Shown: positions 1 through 8,564, counted from the first letter of the stretch. The stretch: DNA of 64,000 nt from Streptomyces sp. SCSIO 30461 (GCF_037023745.1 NZ_CP146101.1:5782001-5846000); one strand, 5' to 3'. A program made the numbers and translations. The notes: a model not told the origin generated them from the sequence alone.

Positions 1-410
1 TTGGCGAGCTGCGAGCGGTCCGACGCCTTCGACATGTTGAACAGACCGCCGGACTCGAACGCCACCCAGCACTTCGCGTGCCGCAGATCCTCGATGGCCT
101 GGGCTCGCTCGACGCGGCGCCGCCAGACACGGGACGGGTGGTAGCCGACGATGACGACCCGGACCCCTGGCTGACGCGCGGCCTCGATGGCATCCGCCAT
201 CAGCCGGTCGTACTCGGGGCGCTCTTCACCCGAATGAGCGGAGACGTCGTTCTCGATGTATTCGCCGCCGACCTCCCAACCGTTCTCCTGGGTGAAGGTC
301 CTCAGGTCGCTCATCTGCCGGTTGACGCCTCGCCGACGGTCCTGCGGGTCCTCGGAGATCCGCGCGTACAGGAAGGCGATGGTGCGGATTGCCAGGGTGA
401 GAGTGTTCAC
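1..410 (-). CDS. Serine recombinase/integrase, N-terminal part (runs off left edge)
   Basis: Reading leftward from GTG at 408-410, the frame stays open to the window edge (about 136 residues). The protein begins VNTLTLAIRTIAFLYARIS and continues with EDPQDRRRGVNRQM, then EYIENDVSAHSGEERPEYDR and VVIVGYHPSRVWRR. These are the hallmarks of the resolvase/invertase catalytic domain of large serine integrases: the Y-A-R-x-S strand with the nucleophilic serine near residue 19, the Q/R-rich helix, and the D-x-S-A-x-S-G-x-x-R-P-x-[YF] motif. The DNA-binding domain would lie outside the window. The start codon sits a few bases from a truncated host gene, as expected for an integrase next to its attachment site. 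It was not visible as a normal start-to-stop frame because its end is missing. Whether it belongs to a prophage or an ICE cannot be told from here. Confidence 0.88.
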   Translation of the reverse strand, partial: MNTLTLAIRTIAFLYARISEDPQDRRRGVNRQMSDLRTFTQENGWEVGGEYIENDVSAHSGEERPEYDRLMADAIEAARQPGVRVVIVGYHPSRVWRRRVERAQAIEDLRHAKCWVAFESGGLFNMSKASDRSQLA

Positions 411-440
411 AAGTAGGAACCCTACGGGTTCCCGGGCGGT
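405..440. other. Probable attachment-site junction (attL/attR) of the integrated element
   Basis: Homology to the hydrolase begins at about 417-435, while integrase coding begins at 410 on the other strand. The hybrid attachment site must therefore fall in this short interval. The exact core dinucleotide cannot be fixed without the other junction or an empty site. Confidence 0.6.
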
Positions 441-614
441 GTGGGGAACACCCACGACGACCCCAAGGCGTTCGCCGACCTCATCGATGGCGTGGAGACC
501 AAGATCTTCGGACGGCTTCCCGACGAGACCTGGGTCTATCCGGGCCATGGCGGCGACACCACTCTGGGCGCCGAGCGTCCGCATCTTCCGGAGTGGCGCG
601 AACGCGGCTGGTGA
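417..614 (+). pseudogene. 3' fragment of MBL-fold hydrolase gene (integration target)
   Basis: From an in-frame TAG at 414-416 to the TGA at 612-614 the frame encodes a 65-residue fragment. It contains GFPGGVGNTHDD, FADLIDGVETKIFGRLPDET, VYPGHGGDTTLGAERP and ends LPEWRERGW. This is the C-terminal third of glyoxalase-II-like metallo-beta-lactamase hydrolases: the FPGG-x-G strand, the late GHG metal ligand and the T-T-x-G-x-E-R-P tail. No start codon or metal-binding HxHxDH half is present, because the sequence to the left is the integrase. The rest of the gene presumably lies beyond the inserted element, outside the window. Confidence 0.8.
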
Positions 615-639
615 GCCGCACGTCATGCCCCGGCTCCTC

Positions 640-667
640 GGGGGCGCACACGCCTGTGTGCGCCCCC
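640..667. terminator. Hairpin terminator after the hydrolase remnant
   Basis: A perfect 11-bp stem (GGGGGCGCACA at 640-650 with TGTGCGCCCCC at 657-667) encloses a 6-nt loop. It lies between the hydrolase stop at 614 and the transporter start at 714. There is no U-tract, as is usual in Streptomyces. Confidence 0.65.
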
Positions 668-713
668 GTCCCGTCCCCCGTAACCCGGGGCGATCAAGTG
701 TGGTTGGGGCGGC

Positions 714-2072
714 GTGCACATGAACCACATTTCGCCTCCCTCGCCGCCCTCCTCTGAATCACCCACCCCTTCGATGTCCCGCCTGGCCGCGGCTTCGCTC
801 GCCGGGACGGCCGTGGAGTTCTACGACTTCTTCGTCTACGGCACGGCCGCGGCCCTGGTGCTCGGACCGCTGTTCTTTCCCACTTTCTCCCCGCTCGCGG
901 GAACCCTGGCCGCCTTCGGCACCTTCGCCGTCGGATTCATCTCGCGCCCACTCGGTTCCGTACTCTTCGGGCACATCGGTGATCGATACGGACGGCGGCC
1001 TGTGATGTTCGGCTCGCTGCTGCTGACCGGTGTCGCCACCGTGCTGGTCGGCTGCGTGCCCTCGTACGCCACGCTCGGCGCCGCCGCTCCGGCGCTGCTC
1101 CTGGTGCTGCGCTTCCTGCAGGGACTCGGGCTCGGCGGGGAGTGGGGCGGTGCCGTACTGCTGACCGCCGAGCACGCGCCCGCCGAACGCCGCGGGCTGT
1201 GGGCGAGCTTCCCCCAGATCGGGCCCGCCGTGGGCTTCCTGCTCGCGAACGGGGTGATGCTGGCACTCTCTGCGGGGCTGACCGGTGCCCAGTTCCAGTC
1301 CTGGGGCTGGCGGGTGCCGTTCTGGGCGGCGGGGCTGCTCGCCGCCGGTGGACTGCTGCTGCGCCGCTCGCTGGCGGAGACCCCGCAGTTCAGGAAGATC
1401 ACCGAACCCGCCCGGCTGCCGCTGGCCGAGGTGCTGCGCGGGCACTGGCGGCTGGTGCTGCTCACCGCGGGAGCGCTGGCAGTGGGTTATGCGGTCTTCT
1501 ACACCGTCTCCACCTGGGCGCTCGCCTACGGGACCGAACGGCTCGGAGTGAGCCGCACCGCCATGCTCGGGTCGATCATGGCGGCCGTCGCCGTCAAGGG
1601 GGCGGCCACTCCGTTCGCGGCGATGCTCGGTGACCGTTACGGGCGGCGGCCGTTGTGCCTCGTCGGCTGCGCGGCCATCGCGCTCTGGATGTTCCCGATG
1701 GTGGCGTTGCTGCAGACGGGGCGTCCGGTGCCGATGTTCTTCGGCTTCCTTGTCGCTCTGCTGGCCTTCATCACCATCTTCGCCGTGATCGCCGCGTACC
1801 TGCCGGAGCTCTACGAGCCGAGGGTGCGCTGTACCGGCGCAGCCGTGGGCTACAACCTCGCGGGGGTGCTGGGTGGGGCGCTCACCCCGATCGCAGCCAC
1901 CGCGATGTCGGGCGGGAGCGGCCCGCCCTGGGGGGTCGCCGCCTATCTGACCGGGATCGCGTTGCTCAGCCTGTTCTGCTTCGCGCTGCTGCCTGAGACC
2001 CTGCCCGCACGGAAGCCGGAACAGGGCCGTCCGGGGGAGGCCGCTGCCGAGGAAGCAGGCGCGGCGGTCTGA
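714..2072 (+). CDS. MFS transporter, metabolite:H+ symporter (MHS) type
   Basis: This 452-residue membrane protein has twelve predicted hydrophobic segments. It shows the MHS-family signatures: TAVEFYDFFVYGTAAA in TM1, the loop 2-3 motif GHIGDRYGRRPVM (about residues 84-96), LRFLQGLGLGGEWGGAVLL in TM4, and a second D-R-Y-G-R-R-P in the loop between TM8 and TM9. Relatives (ProP, ShiA, KgtP, citrate carriers) import organic acids, shikimate or osmolytes with protons. The substrate here cannot be inferred. The start at 714 gives a Ser/Pro-rich leader; ATG at 774 (MSRLAAASLAGTAVEF) would match family length better and is a reasonable alternative. It is a single gene bounded by hairpins on both sides. 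Confidence 0.85.
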   Translation: MHMNHISPPSPPSSESPTPSMSRLAAASLAGTAVEFYDFFVYGTAAALVLGPLFFPTFSPLAGTLAAFGTFAVGFISRPLGSVLFGHIGDRYGRRPVMFGSLLLTGVATVLVGCVPSYATLGAAAPALLLVLRFLQGLGLGGEWGGAVLLTAEHAPAERRGLWASFPQIGPAVGFLLANGVMLALSAGLTGAQFQSWGWRVPFWAAGLLAAGGLLLRRSLAETPQFRKITEPARLPLAEVLRGHWRLVLLTAGALAVGYAVFYTVSTWALAYGTERLGVSRTAMLGSIMAAVAVKGAATPFAAMLGDRYGRRPLCLVGCAAIALWMFPMVALLQTGRPVPMFFGFLVALLAFITIFAVIAAYLPELYEPRVRCTGAAVGYNLAGVLGGALTPIAATAMSGGSGPPWGVAAYLTGIALLSLFCFALLPETLPARKPEQGRPGEAAAEEAGAAV

Positions 2073-2107
2073 GTACCCGGCACCACATGTGCCGCACGCG
2101 CACAGAA

Positions 2108-2140
2108 CGGGGCCCGCACCACAGAGAGGTGCGCGCCCCG
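2108..2140. terminator. Convergent-gene hairpin terminator
   Basis: CGGGGCCCGCACC (2108-2120) and GGTGCGCGCCCCG (2128-2140) form a 13-bp stem with one mismatch and a 7-nt loop. It lies between the convergent transporter and terC genes and can serve both. Confidence 0.6.
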
Positions 2141-2159
2141 CGACGTGCGCCACCTGTGA

Positions 2160-3173
2160 TCAGGCGCCGACGCTGTCCTTCTCCGTCTGGCCGTCGTCCG
2201 ACACCGGCTTCGCGGCGGCGGCCTCGCGCTTCTCCTGTCGGCTGGTGGCGATGAGGCTGGTGATGGTCGTGATCACCAGGACGCCGCAAATGAAGGTCAG
2301 CGAGAACGGGATCGAGATCTCGGGCACGTGCACCCCGGACTCGTGCAGGGCGTGCAGCACGAGCTTCACACCGATGAAGCCGAGGATCACCGAGAGGCCG
2401 TAGCTCAGGTGGACCAGCTTCTTGAGCAGCCCGCCGATCAGGAAGTACAGCTGGCGCAGGCCCATCAGGGCGAAGGCGTTGGCCGTGAAGACGATGTACG
2501 GGTCCTGGGTCAGACCGAAGATGGCCGGGATGGAATCCAGGGCGAACAGCACATCAGTGGTGCCGATGGCCAGCATGACCACCATCAGCGGGGTCAGCAC
2601 ACGCTTGCCGTTGACGCGGATGAACAGCTTGGTGCCGTGGTAGCGGTCGGCGACGCCGAACTTCTTCTCGATGGACTTGAGCAGGCGGTTCTCCTCGAAC
2701 TCATCCTCCTCCTCGCCCTTGCGCGCCTCCTGGATGAGCTTCCAGGCGGTGTAGATCAGGAACGCGCCGAAGATGTAGAACACCCACGAGAAGCTGGCGA
2801 TGATCGCGGCACCCGCGGCGATGAACACGGCCCTGAGGACCAGGGCGATCAGCACACCCACGAGCAGCACACGCTGCTGGAGGTGGGATGGCACCGCGAA
2901 CTTGGCCATGATCAGGACGAACACGAACAGGTTGTCGACGCTGAGCGACTTCTCCGTGATGAATCCCGCGAAGAACTCGCCCGACGCCTGGCTCTCTCCG
3001 GCCACCAGCAGGCCGATGCCGAAGAGCACGGCCAGGACGATCCAGACCACGGTCCAGATCCCGGCTTCCTTGACCGACACATCATGGGGCTTGCGCCCGA
3101 TGAAGAAGTCGACTGCGATCAGGGCACACAGACCAAGGATGGTCAGCACCCACATACCTATCGAAACGTCCAC
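2160..3173 (-). CDS. terC: TerC family integral membrane protein
   Basis: The 337-residue protein has the TerC core: an N-terminal segment MWVLTILGLCALIAVDFFIG; ITEKSLSVDNLFVFVLIMAKF (about residues 90-110), whose acidic S-x-D-N-x-F motif marks the family; then GTTDVLFALDSIPAIFGLTQ with the second acidic motif D-V-x-F-A-x-D-S-I-P-A; and a further cluster of transmembrane helices. TerC/Alx-type proteins are linked to manganese export or metal loading of secreted proteins and to tellurite resistance. The start is GTG at 3171-3173, with GGAGG four bases upstream. The gene is followed upstream on the same strand by two terD-type genes, as in other ter clusters. A probable Mn riboswitch precedes it, which supports a manganese role. 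Confidence 0.9.
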   Translation of the reverse strand: MDVSIGMWVLTILGLCALIAVDFFIGRKPHDVSVKEAGIWTVVWIVLAVLFGIGLLVAGESQASGEFFAGFITEKSLSVDNLFVFVLIMAKFAVPSHLQQRVLLVGVLIALVLRAVFIAAGAAIIASFSWVFYIFGAFLIYTAWKLIQEARKGEEEDEFEENRLLKSIEKKFGVADRYHGTKLFIRVNGKRVLTPLMVVMLAIGTTDVLFALDSIPAIFGLTQDPYIVFTANAFALMGLRQLYFLIGGLLKKLVHLSYGLSVILGFIGVKLVLHALHESGVHVPEISIPFSLTFICGVLVITTITSLIATSRQEKREAAAAKPVSDDGQTEKDSVGA

Positions 3174-3215
3174 TGCGCCTCCGGCGTCGTACCGCTACTG
3201 ATCAGCGTCGTCGCT

Positions 3216-3332
3216 GCCGGAGGTCTCTTCCACCCGGGCGCACACTGTCGCTCACGGGCCGACGTCCCGGGACCGGCTCTGTCTGACGGTCCGTACTGAC
3301 GGGCACACCGCACGCGGGAATACTCCCCTCCG
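3216..3332 (-). promoter_or_regulatory. Probable yybP-ykoY (manganese) riboswitch in the terC leader
   Basis: Read on the minus strand, the leader starts with CGGAGGGGAGTA (3332-3321) and ends with GAGACCTCCG (3227-3218). CGGAGG and CCTCCG form a perfect 6-bp P1 stem, placing GGAGTA and GAGAC at the positions of the conserved L1/L3 docking elements of yybP-ykoY RNAs. The interior contains CCGTCAG and CCGGGT segments of the expected kind. The downstream gene is a TerC protein, one of the classic yybP-ykoY targets. The P1 3' strand, read as CCTCCGGC, is also perfectly complementary to GCCGGAGG, the ribosome-binding site at 3178-3185. This suggests translational control, with ligand-stabilised P1 freeing the Shine-Dalgarno sequence. 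Identification is by eye only. Confidence 0.7.
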
Positions 3333-3450
3333 CGCAAAGAACAGTACAGGAAAGACCAAAGAGAGGTAAAGAGAAAGGTAATGCAACGACCAAATGGGCA
3401 GGTGGGACACGGTGTGCGGGATTCAGTACCGCTGTCGCCTCCCCAGGGCT

Positions 3451-5451
3451 TCAGCGCCTCCGGGTCCGCCTGGCCTCGGCCACATCGGCCAGCACCTGGT
3501 GGAGTACCCGGCTGCCCGGTGGGATCACCGGCGGTTCATACGTCCAGCAGTGCTGCACCCAGGGGTCGGCGAGATGGGAGTCCGGCACCGGGGTGATCCT
3601 CAGCAGCGAGCGCCACAGAGGGTCGAGCACCGGGCCGTAGGCGCTCGCGTCCTCCTGGTCGGCCACCATCAGCAGATGCACGCCCACCGCGGGCCCCTCG
3701 TCGGCGAGATAGCGCAACTGGGTGACGGCACGGTCGTCGAAGCCGTGCGGGAAGTCGTTGACGATCAGCAGCTGCTCGGCGGTGTCGAGATCGGGCGGCA
3801 GAGCGTCGGCCGCTCGGGCGCGTACCGCCATCTGGACGAGATCGACCCGCTGAGTGAGCTTGGCGAGCACCGCCGAGACGCCCTGGGCACCGGAAGCGGG
3901 CGGTTCGTCCAGTACACCTGAGCGCACCAGTGGAGCCAGCGAGCTCGCCCCCGAACCGGCGGGGTCGATCACATGGACCGAGAACTCACCGGCAGGGTGG
4001 ACGGCGAGCAGCCGGGCAGCGTGGGCGACGGCCGCGTCCATGGCGAGTCCGCGGACCTGTGCCTCGTCCATCAGGGACGCGGCGTCGGAGCTCCGGCGAC
4101 CGCTGTCGACCCACAGGCCCCGTTCGAGCGGCAGCCGTACCAGCATGGGAATGTGCAGCTCAGGGCGCTCGGGGAGGTGCAGATCCCCGAGGCGTAGGGC
4201 CATCGGGACCTCCATCGGCACACGGTAGGCCCCCCAGAGCGGGTGGTCCCAGCGGGCGAACGCGGGCGGCAGGGCGGGCTCGACGACCTCCGACTCGGCG
4301 GCCAGTCGGCCGAGATCGCGATCAAGGGCCTCGCGTGCCCGTCCGGTCAGCTCCTCGCAGCGGGCGCGGGCGGCCGATGCCGCGTCCCCTGATCCGGTCA
4401 GCCGGGCACGTGGGTCCGAGAGCGCCCTGTCGAGCTCCTGATCGCGGCGGGCCTCGGCGAAGTCGACCGCGCTCCGGTAGGCGGCGGTAGCCCGCGCCAG
4501 ATCCTCGAACATGCCCCAGACCTGGTTGTAGAGCCGCTCCTCCATGGACCAGCCGGTGGCGTCACCGGCCACCGGCGGAGCGGGTCGCCCCGGTTCCGCA
4601 GGCGGTGCGGCAGGAGGCGGTGGCGGCGGCACGACGGGCCGCCTGCGGGGGTGTGTGTAGTCGATGGGGCCGCCGTCGGGCGCCGCGGCCGTACCCGGCT
4701 GCTGGTGGACGCCCTGGTGGGACCCGGGGTGATGGGTGTCCGCGGGCTCAGGCGTGCCCTGGGCCGGCGCGGGAACCGCGGGCACGGGCGCGGGCGCGGG
4801 CGCGGCGAGGGTGTAGTCGCCCGTCGCGCCTGCGGCCGCCGCCGGTGCGCCCCGGCGGGCCTCCGTGGTTCGGGGTGGGGGCGTGCCGACCGTACGAGCC
4901 GGCCCGGCGGCCACGGCCTCGTTGATGGCGGCGGCGAGCTCCCCCGGGGCTTCGACGCCCTGGTCGGCGAGCAGCTCGGCAAGCCCTCCCGCGTAGCCCT
5001 GGCCGACAGCCCGTATCTTCCATGCCTCCTGGCGGCGGTAGATCTCCAGGGCGACGACGGCGGACTCGGTGTCCAGGCCCGTGGTGTCGTAGGCGACGAT
5101 GCCGGTGCCATCGGGGCCTGTGACGGCGAGGCGGGGGGCCGCGACGGCTCCGAAGCTGATCGGGGCACCGGGGGCGACCGGCAGTGCGAGCAGCACCGAA
5201 ACCCGGTGCACGGTGTCCGGTACGGCGGCCAGATCGACGGCGATCCGGTGGTCCGCCGTCGCCTGCCGGGACACCTCCACTCCGGGGCAGGCCGGCTGGG
5301 CGGGGTGCGCGATCCATTCGGGACCGGGTACGCGACCGTGCTCGTCGGTCAGGGTGGCACCGGCCACCACGGACTTTCCGGCCGACACCCGGATCTCCAG
5401 CCGGGTGTGGGGCAGCGGATGGTTCTGCCCGCGGACCAGCTCGGCGGTCAT
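3451..5451 (-). CDS. TerD-domain protein with long C-terminal FtsK-like region lacking a P-loop
   Basis: This 666-residue protein has an N-terminal TerD-type domain (residues 1-190; LRHVSVLLALP-like strands, YDTTGLDTESAVVALEIYRR, EAWKIRAVGQGYAGGL). A Pro/Ala-rich linker follows (about 190-300), then a C-terminal half with a helical stretch from WSMEERLYNQVWGMFEDL. The end resembles the RecA-like core of FtsK/SpoIIIE-type ATPases: VHVIDPAGSG, a LLIVNDFPHGF strand at the Walker-B position, and VGVHLLMVADQED. No GxxxxGK[ST] Walker A is present; LVRLPLERGLWVDSG occupies the equivalent region. It is probably a degenerate, non-hydrolysing relative acting in the Ter stress complex. It sits between terD and terC on the same strand, separated from terD by a terminator-like hairpin. 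Confidence 0.75.
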   Translation of the reverse strand: MTAELVRGQNHPLPHTRLEIRVSAGKSVVAGATLTDEHGRVPGPEWIAHPAQPACPGVEVSRQATADHRIAVDLAAVPDTVHRVSVLLALPVAPGAPISFGAVAAPRLAVTGPDGTGIVAYDTTGLDTESAVVALEIYRRQEAWKIRAVGQGYAGGLAELLADQGVEAPGELAAAINEAVAAGPARTVGTPPPRTTEARRGAPAAAAGATGDYTLAAPAPAPVPAVPAPAQGTPEPADTHHPGSHQGVHQQPGTAAAPDGGPIDYTHPRRRPVVPPPPPPAAPPAEPGRPAPPVAGDATGWSMEERLYNQVWGMFEDLARATAAYRSAVDFAEARRDQELDRALSDPRARLTGSGDAASAARARCEELTGRAREALDRDLGRLAAESEVVEPALPPAFARWDHPLWGAYRVPMEVPMALRLGDLHLPERPELHIPMLVRLPLERGLWVDSGRRSSDAASLMDEAQVRGLAMDAAVAHAARLLAVHPAGEFSVHVIDPAGSGASSLAPLVRSGVLDEPPASGAQGVSAVLAKLTQRVDLVQMAVRARAADALPPDLDTAEQLLIVNDFPHGFDDRAVTQLRYLADEGPAVGVHLLMVADQEDASAYGPVLDPLWRSLLRITPVPDSHLADPWVQHCWTYEPPVIPPGSRVLHQVLADVAEARRTRRR

Positions 5452-5513
5452 CTGCTCTGTCCCCTCGGTGCTGAGCTCTCGTCGGTGGAGCTGCGGTGCG
5501 TTGCCCTATGGCA

Positions 5514-5546
5514 TGGCTCCCGGAAGGCGCCGCCCTCCGGGAGCCA
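5514..5546. terminator. Hairpin terminator downstream of terD
   Basis: A perfect 11-bp stem (TGGCTCCCGGA at 5514-5524 with TCCGGGAGCCA at 5536-5546) lies between the terD stop and the start of the next TerD-domain gene. The two are therefore at least partly separate transcription units. Confidence 0.7.
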
Positions 5547-5576
5547 CCCGCACATGCCGTGTCCGGGCGGTGACGC

Positions 5577-6155
5577 CTACAGGTGCGGGACGATCGCCGG
5601 CATCAGGTCCTGGAAGGTGCGCCCGTTGGCGGGCTCGCCGACGGCGGTCATCTGCCAGCCGGAGCCGACGCGGTGCACCTTGGCCATGACCTGGGCGGTG
5701 TACTGGCCACCGCCCGTGAGCGTGTAGCGCGCCAGCTCCTGGCCGTTGGTCTCGTCCACGATCCGGCAGAAGGCGTTCTGCACCTCGGCGAAGGTCTGAC
5801 CGGTGAACGAGTTCACCGTGAAGACGATCTGGTCGATGTGGACCGGTACCCGCTGCAGGTCCACCAGGACGGCCTCGTCGTCTCCGCCCTGCCCGGCGCC
5901 GCCGACCAGATTGTCACCGGTGTGCCGGACGGAGCCGTCATCGCTGACGAGGTGACGGAAGAACACCACGTCAACCGGCTGCTTGTCGGCGAACAGGACG
6001 GCCGAGGCGTCGAGGTCGACCTCCCTGGTGCGGGAGCCGAACAGTCCGCGCCGGGGGGCCGCCTGCCAGCCCAGGCCCATCCGCACCGCGGTCAGCGTGC
6101 CACCGTCGGACTTCTGAAGGCTGATGCCCTGTCCCTTGGACAAGTTGACGCTCAC
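5577..6155 (-). CDS. terD: TerD family stress protein
   Basis: A 192-residue single TerD domain beginning VSVNLSKGQGISLQKSDGG, typical of the family start. It continues with TAVRMGLGWQ, DLDASAVLFAD, FFRHLVSDDGSVRHTGDNLVG, the Asp-rich calcium site GGDDEAVLVDL, and the terminal GGGQYTAQVMAKVHR / GWQMTAVGEPANGRT strands. TerD proteins are cytosolic Ca-binding proteins linked to tellurite and oxidative-stress tolerance and, in Streptomyces, to differentiation. The start is GTG at 6153-6155, chosen because GAGGGGGGA lies about 7 bases upstream and because homologues begin here; the frame is open 29 codons further upstream without a comparable site. It belongs to the ter cluster with the TerD/FtsK-like gene and terC. 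Confidence 0.92.
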   Translation of the reverse strand: MSVNLSKGQGISLQKSDGGTLTAVRMGLGWQAAPRRGLFGSRTREVDLDASAVLFADKQPVDVVFFRHLVSDDGSVRHTGDNLVGGAGQGGDDEAVLVDLQRVPVHIDQIVFTVNSFTGQTFAEVQNAFCRIVDETNGQELARYTLTGGGQYTAQVMAKVHRVGSGWQMTAVGEPANGRTFQDLMPAIVPHL

Positions 6156-6243
6156 GCGCTGTCCCCCCTCTCTCTCCGGTCTGACCGGGATAGCCGCCGC
6201 GACCGCCCTCCCTGGGGCGGCCACGTCTGAAACACTACGCATC

Positions 6244-6266
6244 CCCGCGGGCTCACGGCCCGCGGG
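6244..6266. terminator. Hairpin between uvrB and terD
   Basis: A perfect 9-bp stem (CCCGCGGGC with GCCCGCGGG) and 5-nt loop lie in the 148-bp gap downstream of uvrB. On the plus strand it is followed by a T-rich stretch (CCTTTTTG). Confidence 0.65.
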
Positions 6267-6303
6267 TCTGCCTTTTTGTGTCGTTCTTGCAACAGTGGCC
6301 GAC

Positions 6304-8457
6304 TCAGGCCAGTCCCGCCTCCCTCATCTGCCGCAGCTCCTTCTTCAGTTCGCTGACCTCGTCCCGCAGCCGCGCGGCCACCTCGAACTGGAGCTCCGCC
6401 GCGGCGGCCCTCATCCGATCGGTCATCTCCTCGATGATTCCGGCCAGTTCGGCGGCCGGACGGTCGCTGGTGATCTCGCCCTTCCCGGCCCCTCCGGCCT
6501 TGCCGCCCTTCGCCGACTTGGCGGCAGGTGCCGCGTGCGCCGCGAGCGAGGGCACTGGCGTCCTGGCCGCCTTGCCGTCCTTGCCCTGGCGGTAGCCGGT
6601 GCCGAGGAGCTGCTCGGTGTCGACCTCCTCGCGGGCGATGGTGGCCACGATGTCGTTGATCTTCTTGCGCAGGGGCTGGGGGTCGATGCCGTTCGCCTTG
6701 TTGTACGCGATCTGCTTCTCCCGGCGGCGGTTGGTCTCCTCGATGGCCTTCTCCATCGCCGGGGTGATCCTGTCGGCGTACATATGGACCTGGCCGGACA
6801 CGTTGCGCGCCGCGCGGCCGATGGTCTGGATGAGGGAGGTGCCGGAGCGCAGGAAGCCCTCCTTGTCCGCGTCGAGGATCGCCACCAGGGACACCTCGGG
6901 GAGGTCGAGTCCCTCACGGAGCAGGTTGATGCCGACCAGCACGTCGTACTCACCCGCCCGCAGCTCGCGCAGCAGCTCGATCCGGCGCAGGGTGTCGACG
7001 TCGCTGTGCAGATAGCGGACCTTGATGCCCAGCTCCAGGAAGTAGTCGGTGAGGTCCTCGGCCATCTTCTTCGTGAGGGTGGTCACGAGTACGCGCTCGT
7101 CCTTGTCGGTACGCTTGCGGATCTCGTGCACCAGGTCGTCGATCTGGCCCTCGGTGGACTTGACGACCACCTCGGGGTCGACCAGTCCGGTGGGGCGGAT
7201 GATCTGCTCGACGAAGCCGTCGGAGCGGGACAGCTCGTAGCTTCCCGGGGTCGCGGAGAGATAGACCGTCTGCCCGATCCGCTTCTGGAACTCCTCCCAC
7301 TTCAGGGGCCGGTTGTCCAGGGCCGACGGCAGCCGGAAGCCGTGGTCGACCAGGGTCCGCTTGCGGGACGCGTCGCCCTCGTACATGGCGCCGATCTGCG
7401 GGACCGTCACATGCGATTCATCGATGACCAGCAGGAAGTCCTCGGGGAAGTAGTCGAGGAGTGTGTTGGGCGGGGTGCCGGGCTCACGGTCGTCGAAGTG
7501 CATCGAGTAGTTCTCCACGCCGGAGCAACTGCCGATCTGGCGCAGCATCTCGATGTCGTAGGTGGTGCGCATCCGCAGGCGCTGCGACTCCAGCAGCTTG
7601 CCCTGCTTGTCCAGCTCGGCGAGGCGCTCCTCGAGCTCGCGCTCGATGCCGTTGACCGCCTTCTCCATGCGCTCGGGGCCGGCGACATAGTGGCTGGCGG
7701 GGAAGACGTACAGCTCGTGGTCGTCGCTGATCACCTCGCCGGTGAGCGGGTGCAGTGTGGACAGCGCCTCGATCTCGTCGCCGAACATCTCGATGCGGAC
7801 GGCGAGCTCCTCGTAGACCGGGAAGATCTCGATGGTGTCGCCGCGGACCCGGAAGGTGCCCCGCGTGAACGCCAGGTCGTTGCGCGTGTACTGGATGTCC
7901 ACGAAGCGGCGCAGCAACTGGTCGCGGTCGATCTCCGCGCCGACCTTCAGCGGCACCATGCGGTCGACGTACTCCTGCGGGGTGCCGAGGCCGTAGATGC
8001 ACGAGACCGAGGCGACCACGACCACGTCCCTGCGTGTCAGCAGCGAGTTCGTCGCGGAGTGGCGCAACCGCTCCACTTCCTCGTTGATCGAGGAGTCCTT
8101 CTCGATGTACGTGTCCGACTGCGGGACGTAGGCCTCCGGCTGGTAGTAGTCGTAGTACGAGACGAAGTACTCCACCGCGTTGTTCGGGAGGAGCTCGCGG
8201 AACTCATTGGCCAGCTGGGCGGCCAGCGTCTTGTTCGGCGCCATCACCAGAGTGGGGCGCTGGAGCTTCTCGATCATCCAGGCCGTGGTGGCGGACTTGC
8301 CCGTGCCGGTCGCACCGAGCAGGACGATGTCCTTCTCACCTGCTCGGACGCGCTTCTCCAGCTCGGCGATGGCCGTCGGCTGGTCGCCGTTGGGCCGGTA
8401 GGGGCTGACGACCTCGAAGGGCGCCATCGAACGTTCGATCTGGGTAACGGGCCGCAT
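6304..8457 (-). CDS. uvrB: Excinuclease ABC subunit B
   Basis: A 717-residue UvrB, the damage-verification helicase of nucleotide excision repair. It starts [20 protein letters not shown] (ATG 8455-8457). Visible are Walker [14 protein letters not shown] (about residue 39), the beta-hairpin region with [12 protein letters not shown], Walker B LLVIDESH, the helicase motifs [10 protein letters not shown] and [19 protein letters not shown], and the C-terminal UVR motif ([20 protein letters not shown]) that binds UvrC. The frame extends 57 codons upstream, but that stretch is group II intron sequence, so the family-typical start is used. There is no normal intergenic region or recognisable ribosome-binding site: the 3' end of the intron lies immediately before the ATG. 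Expression must therefore come through the intron. Confidence 0.97.
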   Translation of the reverse strand: MRPVTQIERSMAPFEVVSPYRPNGDQPTAIAELEKRVRAGEKDIVLLGATGTGKSATTAWMIEKLQRPTLVMAPNKTLAAQLANEFRELLPNNAVEYFVSYYDYYQPEAYVPQSDTYIEKDSSINEEVERLRHSATNSLLTRRDVVVVASVSCIYGLGTPQEYVDRMVPLKVGAEIDRDQLLRRFVDIQYTRNDLAFTRGTFRVRGDTIEIFPVYEELAVRIEMFGDEIEALSTLHPLTGEVISDDHELYVFPASHYVAGPERMEKAVNGIERELEERLAELDKQGKLLESQRLRMRTTYDIEMLRQIGSCSGVENYSMHFDDREPGTPPNTLLDYFPEDFLLVIDESHVTVPQIGAMYEGDASRKRTLVDHGFRLPSALDNRPLKWEEFQKRIGQTVYLSATPGSYELSRSDGFVEQIIRPTGLVDPEVVVKSTEGQIDDLVHEIRKRTDKDERVLVTTLTKKMAEDLTDYFLELGIKVRYLHSDVDTLRRIELLRELRAGEYDVLVGINLLREGLDLPEVSLVAILDADKEGFLRSGTSLIQTIGRAARNVSGQVHMYADRITPAMEKAIEETNRRREKQIAYNKANGIDPQPLRKKINDIVATIAREEVDTEQLLGTGYRQGKDGKAARTPVPSLAAHAAPAAKSAKGGKAGGAGKGEITSDRPAAELAGIIEEMTDRMRAAAAELQFEVAARLRDEVSELKKELRQMREAGLA

Positions 8458-8509
8458 TGGTAGTTGAAGGCGCGGTGCTCTTACGAGTCCGTCTCCTTCG
8501 TCCCCTTTC

Positions 8510-8542
8510 AATCCGTGCGTGCGGTTTTCCCGCACACGGCTT
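8510..8542 (-). ncRNA. Group II intron domain V (catalytic hairpin)
   Basis: The minus-strand sequence folds into the 34-nt domain V hairpin: a lower stem with the AGC catalytic triad, CGTGTGCGG paired with CCGCACGCACGG around a 2-nt bulge, and a GAAA tetraloop. No mutation of the triad or bulge is apparent, so the ribozyme core at this end looks intact. Confidence 0.85.
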
Positions 8543-8564
8543 ACCGGTGATCTTCTTGACATGG

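Noticed and set aside
78..723. Two overlapping plus-strand frames in the first 700 bases
   Set aside because: They run antisense to the integrase or out of frame with the hydrolase fragment and have no recognisable protein features.
2328..3299. A 323-codon plus-strand frame opposite terC
   Set aside because: Its His/Gln/Glu/Asp-rich sequence is the antisense of membrane helices; it overlaps the riboswitch and has no homology features.
6124..8463. A 779-codon open frame on the plus strand opposite uvrB
   Set aside because: It mirrors uvrB codon by codon, with Leu/Val/Asp-rich text typical of antisense high-GC frames and no domain; uvrB on the other strand is certain.
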